A DNA stretch of 64,000 nucleotides from JAOUEA01 sp963810915 (lineage in GTDB: Bacteria; Actinomycetota; UBA4738; HRBIN12). Position 1 is the stretch's first letter. The number at the start of each line of letters is the position of its first letter. A program made the translations under genes and the position numbers. The notes under the pieces are model-generated. The model searched no databases. It was not told the origin of the DNA and saw only the letters and a list, made by a program, of their open reading frames with translations. The stretch lies in the NCBI GenBank assembly GCA_963810915.1, contig CAWEPH010000004.1, positions 248,001 through 312,000 of the forward strand, in the 5' to 3' direction. Below are positions 43,287 through 52,319 of the stretch, in pieces.

Positions 43287-44177
43287 TCAGAGCACGGCGC
43301 GGAGCCGCTTCGCGATGCCGGCGACGTCGAGGCCGTTGTCGGCGTCGTGCTCCTCGTACGAGCCGTATGCGGTGGGGAATCGGCGTGGCACGCCGATCGA
43401 GGCGAACCGCGCGGGCAGGTGGGCGAGAGCATCGGCCGCGAGCGCGGTCATAGAGTGTTCATAGAACGGTTCCACGATGATCACGTGCGGCCGGTCGCCC
43501 GCGACCGCTGCGAGGGTGGATCCGTCGAATGGGACGACGCTCGTCGCGTAGAGCACGCTCACGTCGAGCCCCTCCGCGGCCCCGAGTGTGCGGTCGAGCA
43601 GCGGGCCCACGGCGACCACCGTGGCTTGGGCACCCCGGCGCACGACCTCCAGACGGCCGAGCGCGACGTCCATGGGCATCCGGTTCACCGAAGCGCTCGC
43701 TCGCAGGTAGGTCGGTCGCTCGTTCGCGTAGGTCGCCCGAAGCAGCCGATCGAGCTCAGCCGGATGCCCCGGCACGAGGATCTCGAACCCCGGGATCGTG
43801 AGCAGCACGCCGACATCCCCCGTCCCGTGGTGCGTCGCGCCCTCGGTGGCGTAGTCGTAGGACGCCCCCGTCGAGATGAAGGTGCCTCCGAGCCCCTGAT
43901 ACCCGAAGTCGAGCTTGAGCTGCTCGAACGGGCGCTCCACGAGGAACGGGGCGATCGTGTGGGCGATCGGATGGAAGCCCTCCATCGCGAACCCCGCCGC
44001 CACCCCGACCATGGTCGCCTCCATGATGCCGACGTTCACGACGCGCTCGGGATGGCGTCTGCGCGCCTCGCGGAAGTGGTCGGTGCTGATCTCCGCCAAC
44101 ACGATCGCCGTGCGGGGATCGTCGCCGAGGAGGTCGGTGGCCGTCACGGCCGCCTGCACCCGCATCGTGGATTCCAT
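43287..44177 (-). CDS. Transketolase C-terminal section
   Basis: The 296-residue protein corresponds to the pyrimidine-binding and C-terminal domains of transketolase. It shows VLAEISTDHF, NVGIMEATMVGVAAGFAMEGFHPI with the catalytic Glu, GGTFISTGASYDYATEGATHH, and a final domain with VLYATSVVPFDGSTL. Together with the 44182 gene it forms a split transketolase, common in archaea and many actinobacteria. It begins 4 nt after the N-terminal-section gene. Products are pentose and tetrose phosphates, or a related ketose transfer such as DXP-type chemistry. Confidence 0.88.
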   Translation of the reverse strand: MESTMRVQAAVTATDLLGDDPRTAIVLAEISTDHFREARRRHPERVVNVGIMEATMVGVAAGFAMEGFHPIAHTIAPFLVERPFEQLKLDFGYQGLGGTFISTGASYDYATEGATHHGTGDVGVLLTIPGFEILVPGHPAELDRLLRATYANERPTYLRASASVNRMPMDVALGRLEVVRRGAQATVVAVGPLLDRTLGAAEGLDVSVLYATSVVPFDGSTLAAVAGDRPHVIIVEPFYEHSMTALAADALAHLPARFASIGVPRRFPTAYGSYEEHDADNGLDVAGIAKRLRAVL

Positions 44178-44181
44178 CGCG

Positions 44182-44868
44182 CTACCACTCTCCCCGCGGG
44201 ATGTCGGCGACCACGGCGGTGGGGGTGTCGGGCTCGATCGCGCCGAGCGCCTCCTCGAGCTGCGTGCGGTCGTGGCCGTCCACGACCCGCACGGCCCAGC
44301 CGAACGCCCGCAGCTTCGCGTCCCACGGCCCCATCTCGATGGAGCTCGAATGGTTCTCGATCACGAGGAGCGTGAGGTTCCCCAACCGGAGGTGGGGGGC
44401 GAGCAGCGCCGCCTCCCAGTTGGCGCCCTCGTTGAGCTCCGCGTCGCCGCAGAGCACCACGACGCGCGCGCCGAGACCCTTCGCCCGCACGGCGGCGGCC
44501 ACGCCGACCGCCATGGGTAACCCGTGTCCGAGGGACCCGGTGGAGGCCTCCACGCCGGGCACGAGGTTGCGGTCGGGATGGGATCCGAGCCGGCTCCCGT
44601 GGTCCAAGAAGCCGTCCAGCCACGCGACGGGGAAGAACCCCTTGGCGGCGAGGATCGCGTAATAGGCGACCGGTCCATGTCCCTTGCTCAGGATGAAGCG
44701 GTCACGCCCCTCCCACGTTGGATCCGTGGGGTCGAGTCGCAGCACCCGATCGTGCAACACCCAGAGCGCGTCGAGCGTGGACGTGCTCGACTCGTCGTGC
44801 TTCTCGTCGCCGGTGGCGAGGGCCATCAGCCGGCGGACGTCATCGAGGGTGAGGTTATCTATCGCCAT
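44182..44868 (-). CDS. Transketolase N-terminal section
   Basis: The 228-residue protein is the thiamine-diphosphate-binding half: FILSKGHGPVAYYAILAAKG, STGSLGHGLPMAVGVAAAVRA, and GDAELNEGANWEAALLAPH with ENHSSS, where the GDx...N metal/diphosphate motif lies. It shares an operon with the C-terminal section. The gene is divergent from an ArsR-family regulator with only 45 bp between the ATGs, so its expression is very likely controlled by that regulator. Confidence 0.9.
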   Translation of the reverse strand: MAIDNLTLDDVRRLMALATGDEKHDESSTSTLDALWVLHDRVLRLDPTDPTWEGRDRFILSKGHGPVAYYAILAAKGFFPVAWLDGFLDHGSRLGSHPDRNLVPGVEASTGSLGHGLPMAVGVAAAVRAKGLGARVVVLCGDAELNEGANWEAALLAPHLRLGNLTLLVIENHSSSIEMGPWDAKLRAFGWAVRVVDGHDRTQLEEALGAIEPDTPTAVVADIPRGEW

Positions 44869-44913
44869 CTGCCTATATAGCGATACTCCGATAGATGGGC
44901 TATCCTGTCAAGG
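44869..44913. promoter_or_regulatory. Divergent promoter/operator between transketolase and arsR-type genes
   Basis: The 45-bp gap is unusually AT-rich. TATCCT (44901-44906) stands 7 nt before ATG 44914, and on the other strand TATATA (44879-44874) stands 5 nt before ATG 44868, so both genes may be leaderless. ATAGC (44877-44881) and GCTAT (44899-44903) form an inverted repeat spanning both boxes, and CGATA is repeated at 44881 and 44889. A dimeric ArsR-type repressor bound here would block both promoters. Confidence 0.6.
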
Positions 44914-45216
44914 ATGGGATCGATCGCGACGGACGCGGCCCGGCTGAAGGCGCTCGGACACCCGGTGCGACTCGGGATCGCGATGCAGCTCGCGGCGGAG
45001 CCCGAGACGTGCGCGTGCGACTTCGCCGACGTGTTCGGTGTGAGCCAGCCCACCGTGAGCGAGCACCTGCGGGTACTGCGCGAGGCCGGCCTCGTGACGA
45101 CGAAGCGCCGAGGGACGCAGATCTGCTACTCCCTCGATCCCGTGGCCGTCCGTGAGATCGAGCGGATCCTCGCCGGACTCGCGCGCGCTCGCCGCCCGCG
45201 TGCCGTCTCGCACTGA
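44914..45216 (+). CDS. ArsR-family winged-helix transcriptional regulator
   Basis: The 100-residue protein has the full ArsR/SmtB fold: RLKALGHPVRLGIAMQLA, the recognition helices DFADVFGVSQPTVSEHLRVLREAGLV, and the wing TKRRGTQICYSLD. ETCACDF keeps the two cysteines at the helix-3 metal site used by ArsR and SmtB types, so a thiol-binding metal or redox signal is possible. It is divergent from the split transketolase genes and probably represses them and itself. Confidence 0.88.
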   Translation: MGSIATDAARLKALGHPVRLGIAMQLAAEPETCACDFADVFGVSQPTVSEHLRVLREAGLVTTKRRGTQICYSLDPVAVREIERILAGLARARRPRAVSH

Positions 45217-45219
45217 GCT

Positions 45220-48200
45220 TCAGGACCAGTTGGGCTCCGTGCACTTCGAGGTCGTGCCCGAGAGGTTGCTGGCGACACCGCCGCTCGCACCCACGGACCA
45301 GATCTGCTGCGACCCGGACGAGTTGGCGGTGAAGGCGATCCGCGAGCCGTCCGGGGACCACGTCGGGTTGGCGTCGGTCTTCCCGTCCGCCGTCACGCGC
45401 TGGGCGCCGGTGCCGCTGGGGGAGACCGTCCAGACCTGCAACGTGCCGCTCGACTTGCAGATCACCGCGATCCGGGCGCCCGAGGGCGACCACGCCGGGT
45501 CCTGGCACGCCGCGAGGTTCTTGGTGAGGCGGACGGGGTTGGAGCCGTCGGCGTTCATCACCCACGCCTGATTGCCTCCGGTCCGCCGCGACGTGAACGC
45601 GATCCGCGTCCCGTCGGGGGACCAGTCCGGGTGCGCGTCTCCCGGCGTGACGCCGGTGCTCAGGAGCATCACGTGGCTTCCGTCGGGGTCCATCGCGTAG
45701 ATCATCTGGCCGCCCGCACGGTCGCTGACGAAGGCGATCCGGGTGCCATCCGGAGACCACGCCGGCTGCGTGTTGCCCGCCGTGTCCGTCAACTGCTTCG
45801 TCCCGCTCCCGTCCGCGTTCATCACGTAGACCTGGTCCGTGCCGCTGCGGCTGCTCACGAAGACGACGCGGGCGCAGTCCGGTGACCACCGGGCCTGGCC
45901 GTCCGCGCCGGGATCGGTCGTGAGGCGGGTTTGGGCGGAGCCGTCCGGCTTCATCGCCCAGACGTCGATGTTGCCGGCGCGCTTCGTCGTGAACAGGATG
46001 CGTCCGCACGGGGGCGCCTGCACGAAGACCGCGGCGACCGAGCGATCCTGGTTCATCGTGATCTCACACGGCCCCGAACCTGAACACGCGCCCCCCCATC
46101 CGGAGAAGAACCATCCCGGCGCGGGTGCCGCCGTCAGCGTGATCCGGGAAGGCTGCGCGAACCCGGCGCCGCAGATGGGGCCACAGGCGATCCCGTTCGG
46201 CGCGCTCGTCACGGATCCGCTCCCGGCCGTCGTGACGGTCAGCTGCCGCACGATCGGCGCGAACGTCGCCGTGACGGACCGCGCCTGGTCCATCGTGAGC
46301 TGACAGGGACCCGGGCCGGCGCACGCCGGGTCGCCGGTCCACCCCGCGAACGTCGAATCGGCATCGGGACCGGCGCTCAGCGTGACGACGTCGCCGGACG
46401 TGAAGACGTCCGAGCAGACCACGCCACATGCGATGCCACCGGCATCCGAGGTCACCTCCCCTCCGCCGGTGCCGCTCCGCGTCACGACGAGGCCGTATCG
46501 GGCCTTGAATGTGGCCGTGGCGTTCCGGTCGCCGCCGATCGCGAGCTCACAGGTCGCGGACGACCCCGCACAATCACCGCTCCACCCGGTGAAGATCGAT
46601 CCGACCTCGGCGACGGCGGTGAGCGTGACGGTGGACGCCTGGTGCAGGGACGCCGAGCAGGTCGGCCCGCAATCGATCGCGCCGTCGTCGCTCGTCACCG
46701 ACCCGGCGCCGTCGCCCTGCGTCCCGATGCTCAGCTGATGGAACACCGCGTCGAACGAGGCCGTGGCGGCATGATCGCCGTCTACGAGCAGGACGCAGGT
46801 CGTGACCGACCCCGAGCAGTCCCCGCTCCAGCCCGTGAAGACCGATCCCGCGTCGGCCGTCGCGCTCAAGGTCACGACAGTGCCCTCGAGGTACCCCTTG
46901 GAGCATGCCGTGCCGCAGACGATCCCGTTCGGATCGCCGTCCGTGACGATGCCGTCGCCCCCACCCGCCGGTGACACGGTGACCTCATACGCGGGGAGGA
47001 ACGTCGCCGTGATCGCGTGATCGCCGTCCATCGTTAACCTGCAGACGCCCGCGCCGGAACAGTCGCCACCCCACCCCATGAAGGTGGCGCCGAGGATCGG
47101 TGTGGCCGTGAGGACGACGGTCGTGGCTTGGCGGAGATGCGCGCTGCACGTGCCTCCGCAGTCGATCCCGTCGGGCGCGCTCGTGACCTCGCCGGCTCCG
47201 TCGCCGAGGAGGGTCACGCCGAGGTCGTGGTCGACCGCGATGAAGATCGCGTCGACGGTGCGCGCCTGGCTCATCGTGACCTCGCACGTCGGCGCGCTCC
47301 CCGCGTCCGCGCAGTCCCCTCCCCACCCCGCGAACGCGGAGCCTGCGTCCGGCGTGGCCGTGAGGGTCGCGACCGTGTCCGAGGATAGGTCGGTGGTGCA
47401 GATCGTCGGGCAATCGATGCCGCCGACGTCGGCGTCGACCAGGCCGCCCCCGGTGCCCGAGAGGTTGACCGAGAGCGGATGCAGCGCGATGAACGTGGCG
47501 GTCGCGGCGCGATCGGAGCCGAGGACGATGCCACAGGACCCGGTTCCCGAGCAGTCTCCGGTCCATCCGGCGAAGACGGAGCCGACCGCGGCGACCGCCG
47601 TGAGCGTGACCGCGGTGCCTTGCTGCACGGCCTGGGTGCAGATGCCCGGACAGGCGATCCCGACCGGATCGCCCGAGACCGTGCCCGACCCGTCGCCCGC
47701 GAGGTCCACCGCCAGCTGGTGGACGATGGGGTCGAAGGTGGCCGTCACGGAGCGCTGGACGCTCATCGTCACCTGGCAGGTCGCCGTGCCCGGGCAGGCC
47801 GACGCGTCCTTGCCGCTCCATCCCCCGAACGTCGAGTTGGGATCCGGCGTCGCGCTGAGTGTGACGGTCGACCCGATCGGGAAGGGACTCGAGCAGGTGA
47901 GGCCACAGTCGAGCCCCGCAGGCGCGCTCGTGACGCTCCCGCCGCCGCCGCCGGCCTTCGTGAGGGTGAGACGTTTCGCGAGGGCGAAGGCGGCGCTCAC
48001 CGCATGCGCTCGGTCGATCGTGAGCACGCACGTGAGGTCGACCCCCGTGCAGTCACCGCCCCAGCCCGTGAAGACCGAGCCCGTGACCGCCGTGGCCGTG
48101 AGGGTCAGCGACGCTCCGGTCGCGAGGTTCGCCGTGCACGCGTTCCCGCAGTTGATCCCGCCGACGTCACCCGTCACCTTGCCCGACCCCGCTCCGCCCT

Positions 48201-49787
48201 TGGTGACGGCGACCGCGTAGGTCGGCACTCCGAACGAGGCGGTCGTGCGACGCGCCCCGTCCATCGAGAGGTGACACGTGAGGGACGTGCCGACGCAGTC
48301 GCCGCCCCAGCCCAGGAACGCGTAGCCGGGGGCCGGCGTGGCCGTCAGGGTGACCGCGGTCCCCGGAGGGAGATCGGCCTCGCACTCCGTCCCGCACGCG
48401 ATCCCGCCAACGTCACTCGTCACGGTGCCCGCCCCCGCCCCGACGTCGACGTTCGTCACCGAGAGCGGGTGCGTGGTGGCCGCGGGGCCGGGCACGTGCG
48501 CGTAGTTGCCCGCCTTCGTGCCGCCCACCTGATGCCAGACGTCGGGGGGGGCCGTGAGCTCCCAGGCACCGCCGGCCTTCGAGAACTCGCCGCCGACGTG
48601 GAGCGTCGCGTCATCCCGACCGACCAGGAGCGCCCATACGCCGTTGTACTTGCAGCACAGGACGGGATTCCACGGCCGGCCGTCCACCAGGAGCACGCTC
48701 CCGTCCGCCGGATCCATCGCCGTGAGCTTGGGCGTGTGGTAGCAGTCGGGCACGGGGTTCGCGTTGTCGCCGCAGCCGGCGGCGAGCGGGGACTCGCTCC
48801 AGTCGAAGTGTCCTCCCACGATCAGCGCACCCTGGTACCAGGCCACCGCCTGGCTCGATCCCGACGTATCGGTCTTCCACAGTTGCGCGCCGGTGCCGAG
48901 GTCATACGCGGCCGTGAAGTCGTTCCCCCCGGCGGCGAGGTAGACGGCGCGCTGAGCGGTGGCGGGATCGACGTGCGTCACGACGCTGATCCCGTAGGTG
49001 CTCGCGCCCGACGGTCCCAACTGCAGGTTGCCGGGTGCCCAGGGCAGCACCGCCCCGGTCGCGGCGTCGAGCTGCACGACCGCCTTCACGTTCACGCCGG
49101 TAGGGGAGGGATGTGCCGCGTCGTAGATCTTGTCGCAGACGCACGCGACGACGAGCGCCGACCCGACCTGCGTGAGGTCGCGGAAGTCGGGATACGTGGT
49201 GTGCGCGCGCAGGGTCGGACTCACCCACGCTTCGGGCACGCTCCATCCGGTGAGCGCGCTCCCGTCGCGGCGGTAGGCGTGCAGGAACTGACCGCCCAGG
49301 TAGATGGCCGAGGACGAGGCGTAGACGGCCATGGACGATTCGACGTGCGGCGCGAAGGGCAGGAGCGTCCCGGTCGCCGCGTCGATCGCCGCCACGTTCC
49401 AACGCTGGATGCCGTCCACCGCGTCGAAGTCGCCCGCGAGGTAGAGGGTGCCGTCGGGAGCCGCCGAGAGGTCGTAGACCGTGGCCGCCCCTCCGCTCCA
49501 GGTCAGCTGCGGCAGGTGGATCGAGGTGACCGCCGTCCCCGAGGTCGCGTCGAAGACCGCCAGGCCGGACGCCGGCGCGACGGCGTTCCCCCCTGATCCT
49601 GGATCTGACCGAAGGAGCCGCCGAGCCAGAGCAGGTTGCCCACCTCCGCCATCGCGCGGACCGGGCCATCGACCCCGTGGCCGACCGCTGGCTCGGACGA
49701 CGGCAGCGCCTCGGCGGTCGGGGCCAGGACGGTGAGGAGCGCGACGACGGCCACCAGGGCGAGAGGAAGGCGAAGACGCTCGTGCAA
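45220..49787 (-). CDS. Giant secreted protein: PQQ-like propeller, ten InlB-B-type repeats, TolB-like propeller (frameshifted)
   Basis: TTG 49787 encodes a signal peptide (RLPLALVAVVALLTVLAPTAEA) and LLWLGGSFGQIQDQGG. The frame then shifts at a G6 run (49592-49597). One more G joins it to NAVAPASGLAVFDATSG and a long frame ending at 45220. The total is one base short of a multiple of 3, and the repaired protein has about 1522 residues. The N-terminal third is a PQQ/YncE-like propeller. Ten tandem repeats of about 82 residues follow (GSVTSDxGGIxCG...C, TVTLTATPxxGSxFxGWxGDC, VTMDxxHxVTATF), each with about four cysteines. The last about 270 residues are TolB/WD40-like blades (PDGTRIAFVSDR). 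A surface adhesion or sensory role is likely. Confidence 0.82.
46020..48475 (-). repeat. Ten tandem repeats of about 245 bp (InlB B-type) inside the giant secreted protein
   Basis: Ten diverged copies follow each other without gaps; each encodes one beta-grasp-like unit with a GW(S/T/G)GDC core. Copies differ enough at the nucleotide level that recent expansion is not obvious, but unequal recombination within the array is possible. Confidence 0.8.
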
Positions 49788-50101
49788 CGTGGCGTGGCTC
49801 CTGGTCCGGCGACCGGCATCGCTCGTTGTCCCGCCGCCGTCGGGTGCGGCGTCGAGGGAGGACTACGCCGGTGGACGTAGTCGGTATCCCCTTGTACGCG
49901 GAGGCAACGTGCAGGGTCAACGTGGCGCGCTCAGGTCGGGTCCAACGCCCGCGATGAATGGCCGTTGGTCTCTCCGGACGTGGGTCCTCTGCCGTGGCGA
50001 CGCGCCGTACGGCCTCGGACCATGGTCCGATGGATCGCCCCGAGGGCATGCGCGCCATCATCAACGGAGGCGCGCCTCCCCTTGGCCCCGTGCCGGTGTC
50101 C
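49788..50101. other. Intergenic region with two perfect palindromes
   Basis: No gene can be supported in these 314 bp between the giant-protein start and the end of the PAP2-kinase gene. It holds a 7-bp inverted repeat GACTACG...CGTAGTC (near 49860-49885), a 16-bp perfect palindrome TCGGACCATGGTCCGA (50015-50030) and a 14-bp palindrome GGAGGCGCGCCTCC (50066-50079). It should contain the promoter of the giant-protein gene. Confidence 0.5.
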
Positions 50102-52204
50102 CTACTCGCAGTTCACGCCCGCTCCGCACAGCTTCAGCCGCTCATCCGCTGCGAGCGCGTCCACCAGCTCGGATCGGGACGTGAAGTTGAGCCCCTCTCC
50201 CGCGATGAAGCTCGGGACTCGGAGCGTGCCCACCTGCAGGCGCGAGGCATACGACACGCACCCTCCCTCGGCCTCGATCTGCTGCGTGCCGGGCTCCACC
50301 GGGGGGCACGTCTCGGTGAGCGTGACGGTGACGACGGGCGGGCTGTCGGGTGCGCCGACGCTCAGCGCGAAGAACGCCTTCCCGTCGTGCACGGTCGCCG
50401 TCTGGACGCTCCATCCGATGGGGGGGCGCTCCTCGATGCACGGGAGTTGCTCGGCCGTCGGGACCGCCTGCGCCATCAGATACATCGCCCGGTTCGCGCC
50501 GCATATCGGCGCCTCGATCTGCTCCTTGTTGGGGAAGAACAGCTGGACCCCCATCGTCACGGTGAACACCACGATGAGCAGCGTGGCGACGATCAACAGC
50601 ACGCGACGCACGCTCCAACGCTGTACGGAGATGGGTTTGCGCTGCGGAGCCATCGCCCGGAACTGGGCCAGGAGGTCGCGGCCGTCGCGCTTCAAGTATG
50701 CGTGGAGCTGGGTGGGGCTCGCGACGCCGCGGGCGGCCGCGAACGCCTCGCCGAGCTCGTCCGGGGAGAAGTAGGTCAGCGCGTGCCGGTAGACCGTCTC
50801 CGCGTCGGAGCGCAGGGCGAGCACCAGCATCATGTTGGCGAGGTCGACGGCCTGCCGCCACGGCGAGGGGCGCACCTGCACGAAGAAGACGTCGATGACC
50901 TTGAGGTCGTCGTCGAGGACCATGAGGTTGGCGGGCTTGACGTCCCGATGCGCGAGGCCCACGTCCCACATGCGCCGGATGATCTGCAGTCCCTGGTCGA
51001 TGACGCGCTCGTCCACCTCGGCCTCGCCGATCTCCACGGCCCCCTCGAAGAACTCCATCGCGATCAGGTACTCGCGTTCGGGGGTGATCTCGACGATGCC
51101 GAGGGCCTCCGGCGTCGGGAAGCCGTACTCCCCGAGCAGGCGCAACGTGTAGTCCTCGTACTCGACGAACCGGCGGACGGTCTGGAACGGCTTCTCGTCC
51201 TCGAGGCTGCCGTAGAGCATCGTGCGCCCGAGTTTGTACCATCGGTCGGCGCGCACGTGGCTCTTCGCGTAGAGCTTCGCGAAGATCTTGCGCTCCGTTC
51301 CGCGTTCTTCGTCGACCACCCGTATGCGGAGCGGCGTCGAACCCCCCGAGCCCTCCAGTCCGACCGGCTCCATCTCGAGGATCCGGTACCCGAGCTGATC
51401 GTGCACCGCGACGCGGATCGCCTCACCCCGCGCCCCCGTGACATCGAGGTGCGCGGACTTGCCGTGCTTGCCGTACCGGATCGGATACACGTCGTTGGGG
51501 GCGAACGTGCGGAACATGGAGACCGGGATCGCCACCCCGATCACGGCGCCGAGCAGGACGTCGCTGGGTGAATCCACGCCCAGGAGCACCCGCGCGGCGG
51601 CCAGACCGAACACGAGGACCGCCACCACGATCTTGGCGTACAAGCGCAGGCGGCCGGGGGGCACGAGCGTGTAGATCATGCCCACCAGCACCGCCGTGAG
51701 GGCGGCCACCGGGAGTGATGGAGCCGACGACCCCTCCCATCCGGCGATCTGCGTCACGCCCCACGGTCGCGGCCTGTCGATGATGATCGTGAGGAGCTGC
51801 ACGGCGAGCTCCACGAGCGCGAGGCTGATGAGCAGGATGATCAGATGCCGGAACCGACGGAAGACGATGAGCAACACGACCGTCCCGAGACCCACGATCG
51901 CGAGACCCCACTGCGAGGTCGTGGTGTTGATCCAGCGGGCGAACGCGTTGAGCCAGGATGTGCGAAGCTCGGCCGCCGCCCGGAGGAAGAACCCGTCGAT
52001 GTGGTCGATCACGTAGGGGGCAAGCCGGAGCCATAGAGCGCCGACCACGACCATCACGATCATGACGATCAGCCAGATCTTGCCGGTGATCCCGATGGAG
52101 CGAGGCAGCGGCGGCGGCGTACCCGTAGGACGACGCCGGTTGCGTTCACCGACGGTCTGAGGCGAGGGTCCGACCCCCGCCGGCCCGGTGGCCATCTGGT
52201 CCAT
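50102..52204 (-). CDS. Membrane PAP2-like/protein-kinase-like fusion protein
   Basis: ATG 52204 follows AGGAGGAG. The 700-residue protein starts with about six membrane helices of a PAP2-type domain. DRPRP is kept (143-147), but the PSGH motif reads SLPVAA (163-168) and the last His motif reads ARVLLGVDSPSD (204-215), so phosphatase activity is probably lost. A cytoplasmic kinase-like domain follows (about 255-490), with KLYAK around Lys310, HRDVKPANL (419-427) and the metal Asp in IDVFF. A further helix at about 560 leads to an extracytoplasmic region with six cysteines. I infer signalling or sugar/lipid phosphorylation tied to the membrane. Confidence 0.85.
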   Translation of the reverse strand: MDQMATGPAGVGPSPQTVGERNRRRPTGTPPPLPRSIGITGKIWLIVMIVMVVVGALWLRLAPYVIDHIDGFFLRAAAELRTSWLNAFARWINTTTSQWGLAIVGLGTVVLLIVFRRFRHLIILLISLALVELAVQLLTIIIDRPRPWGVTQIAGWEGSSAPSLPVAALTAVLVGMIYTLVPPGRLRLYAKIVVAVLVFGLAAARVLLGVDSPSDVLLGAVIGVAIPVSMFRTFAPNDVYPIRYGKHGKSAHLDVTGARGEAIRVAVHDQLGYRILEMEPVGLEGSGGSTPLRIRVVDEERGTERKIFAKLYAKSHVRADRWYKLGRTMLYGSLEDEKPFQTVRRFVEYEDYTLRLLGEYGFPTPEALGIVEITPEREYLIAMEFFEGAVEIGEAEVDERVIDQGLQIIRRMWDVGLAHRDVKPANLMVLDDDLKVIDVFFVQVRPSPWRQAVDLANMMLVLALRSDAETVYRHALTYFSPDELGEAFAAARGVASPTQLHAYLKRDGRDLLAQFRAMAPQRKPISVQRWSVRRVLLIVATLLIVVFTVTMGVQLFFPNKEQIEAPICGANRAMYLMAQAVPTAEQLPCIEERPPIGWSVQTATVHDGKAFFALSVGAPDSPPVVTVTLTETCPPVEPGTQQIEAEGGCVSYASRLQVGTLRVPSFIAGEGLNFTSRSELVDALAADERLKLCGAGVNCE

Positions 52205-52307
52205 CGATCTCCTCCTAGGCGCATCCTGCCACGTCAGGCGCACCCGGCGGTATACCCCCGGGTTCTCTCGCAACACATCTTCGGACCGATCCTTCGCTCG
52301 CGCGCGT

Positions 52308-52313
52308 TATCGT
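52308..52313 (+). promoter_or_regulatory. -10 box (TATCGT), leaderless start
   Basis: TATCGT ends 6 nt before ATG 52320 of the PfkB-family gene. Confidence 0.5.
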
Positions 52314-52319
52314 CGCTGG

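Noticed and set aside
41821..43464. 547-residue plus-strand frame over glutamate decarboxylase
   Set aside because: It is the antisense shadow of gadB; no family motif is readable and the reverse frame has the full decarboxylase signature.
46020..48475. Repeat region as a CRISPR or satellite array
   Set aside because: The repeats are about 245 bp, diverged, in frame and code for a known type of protein repeat; no short identical direct repeats with spacers exist.
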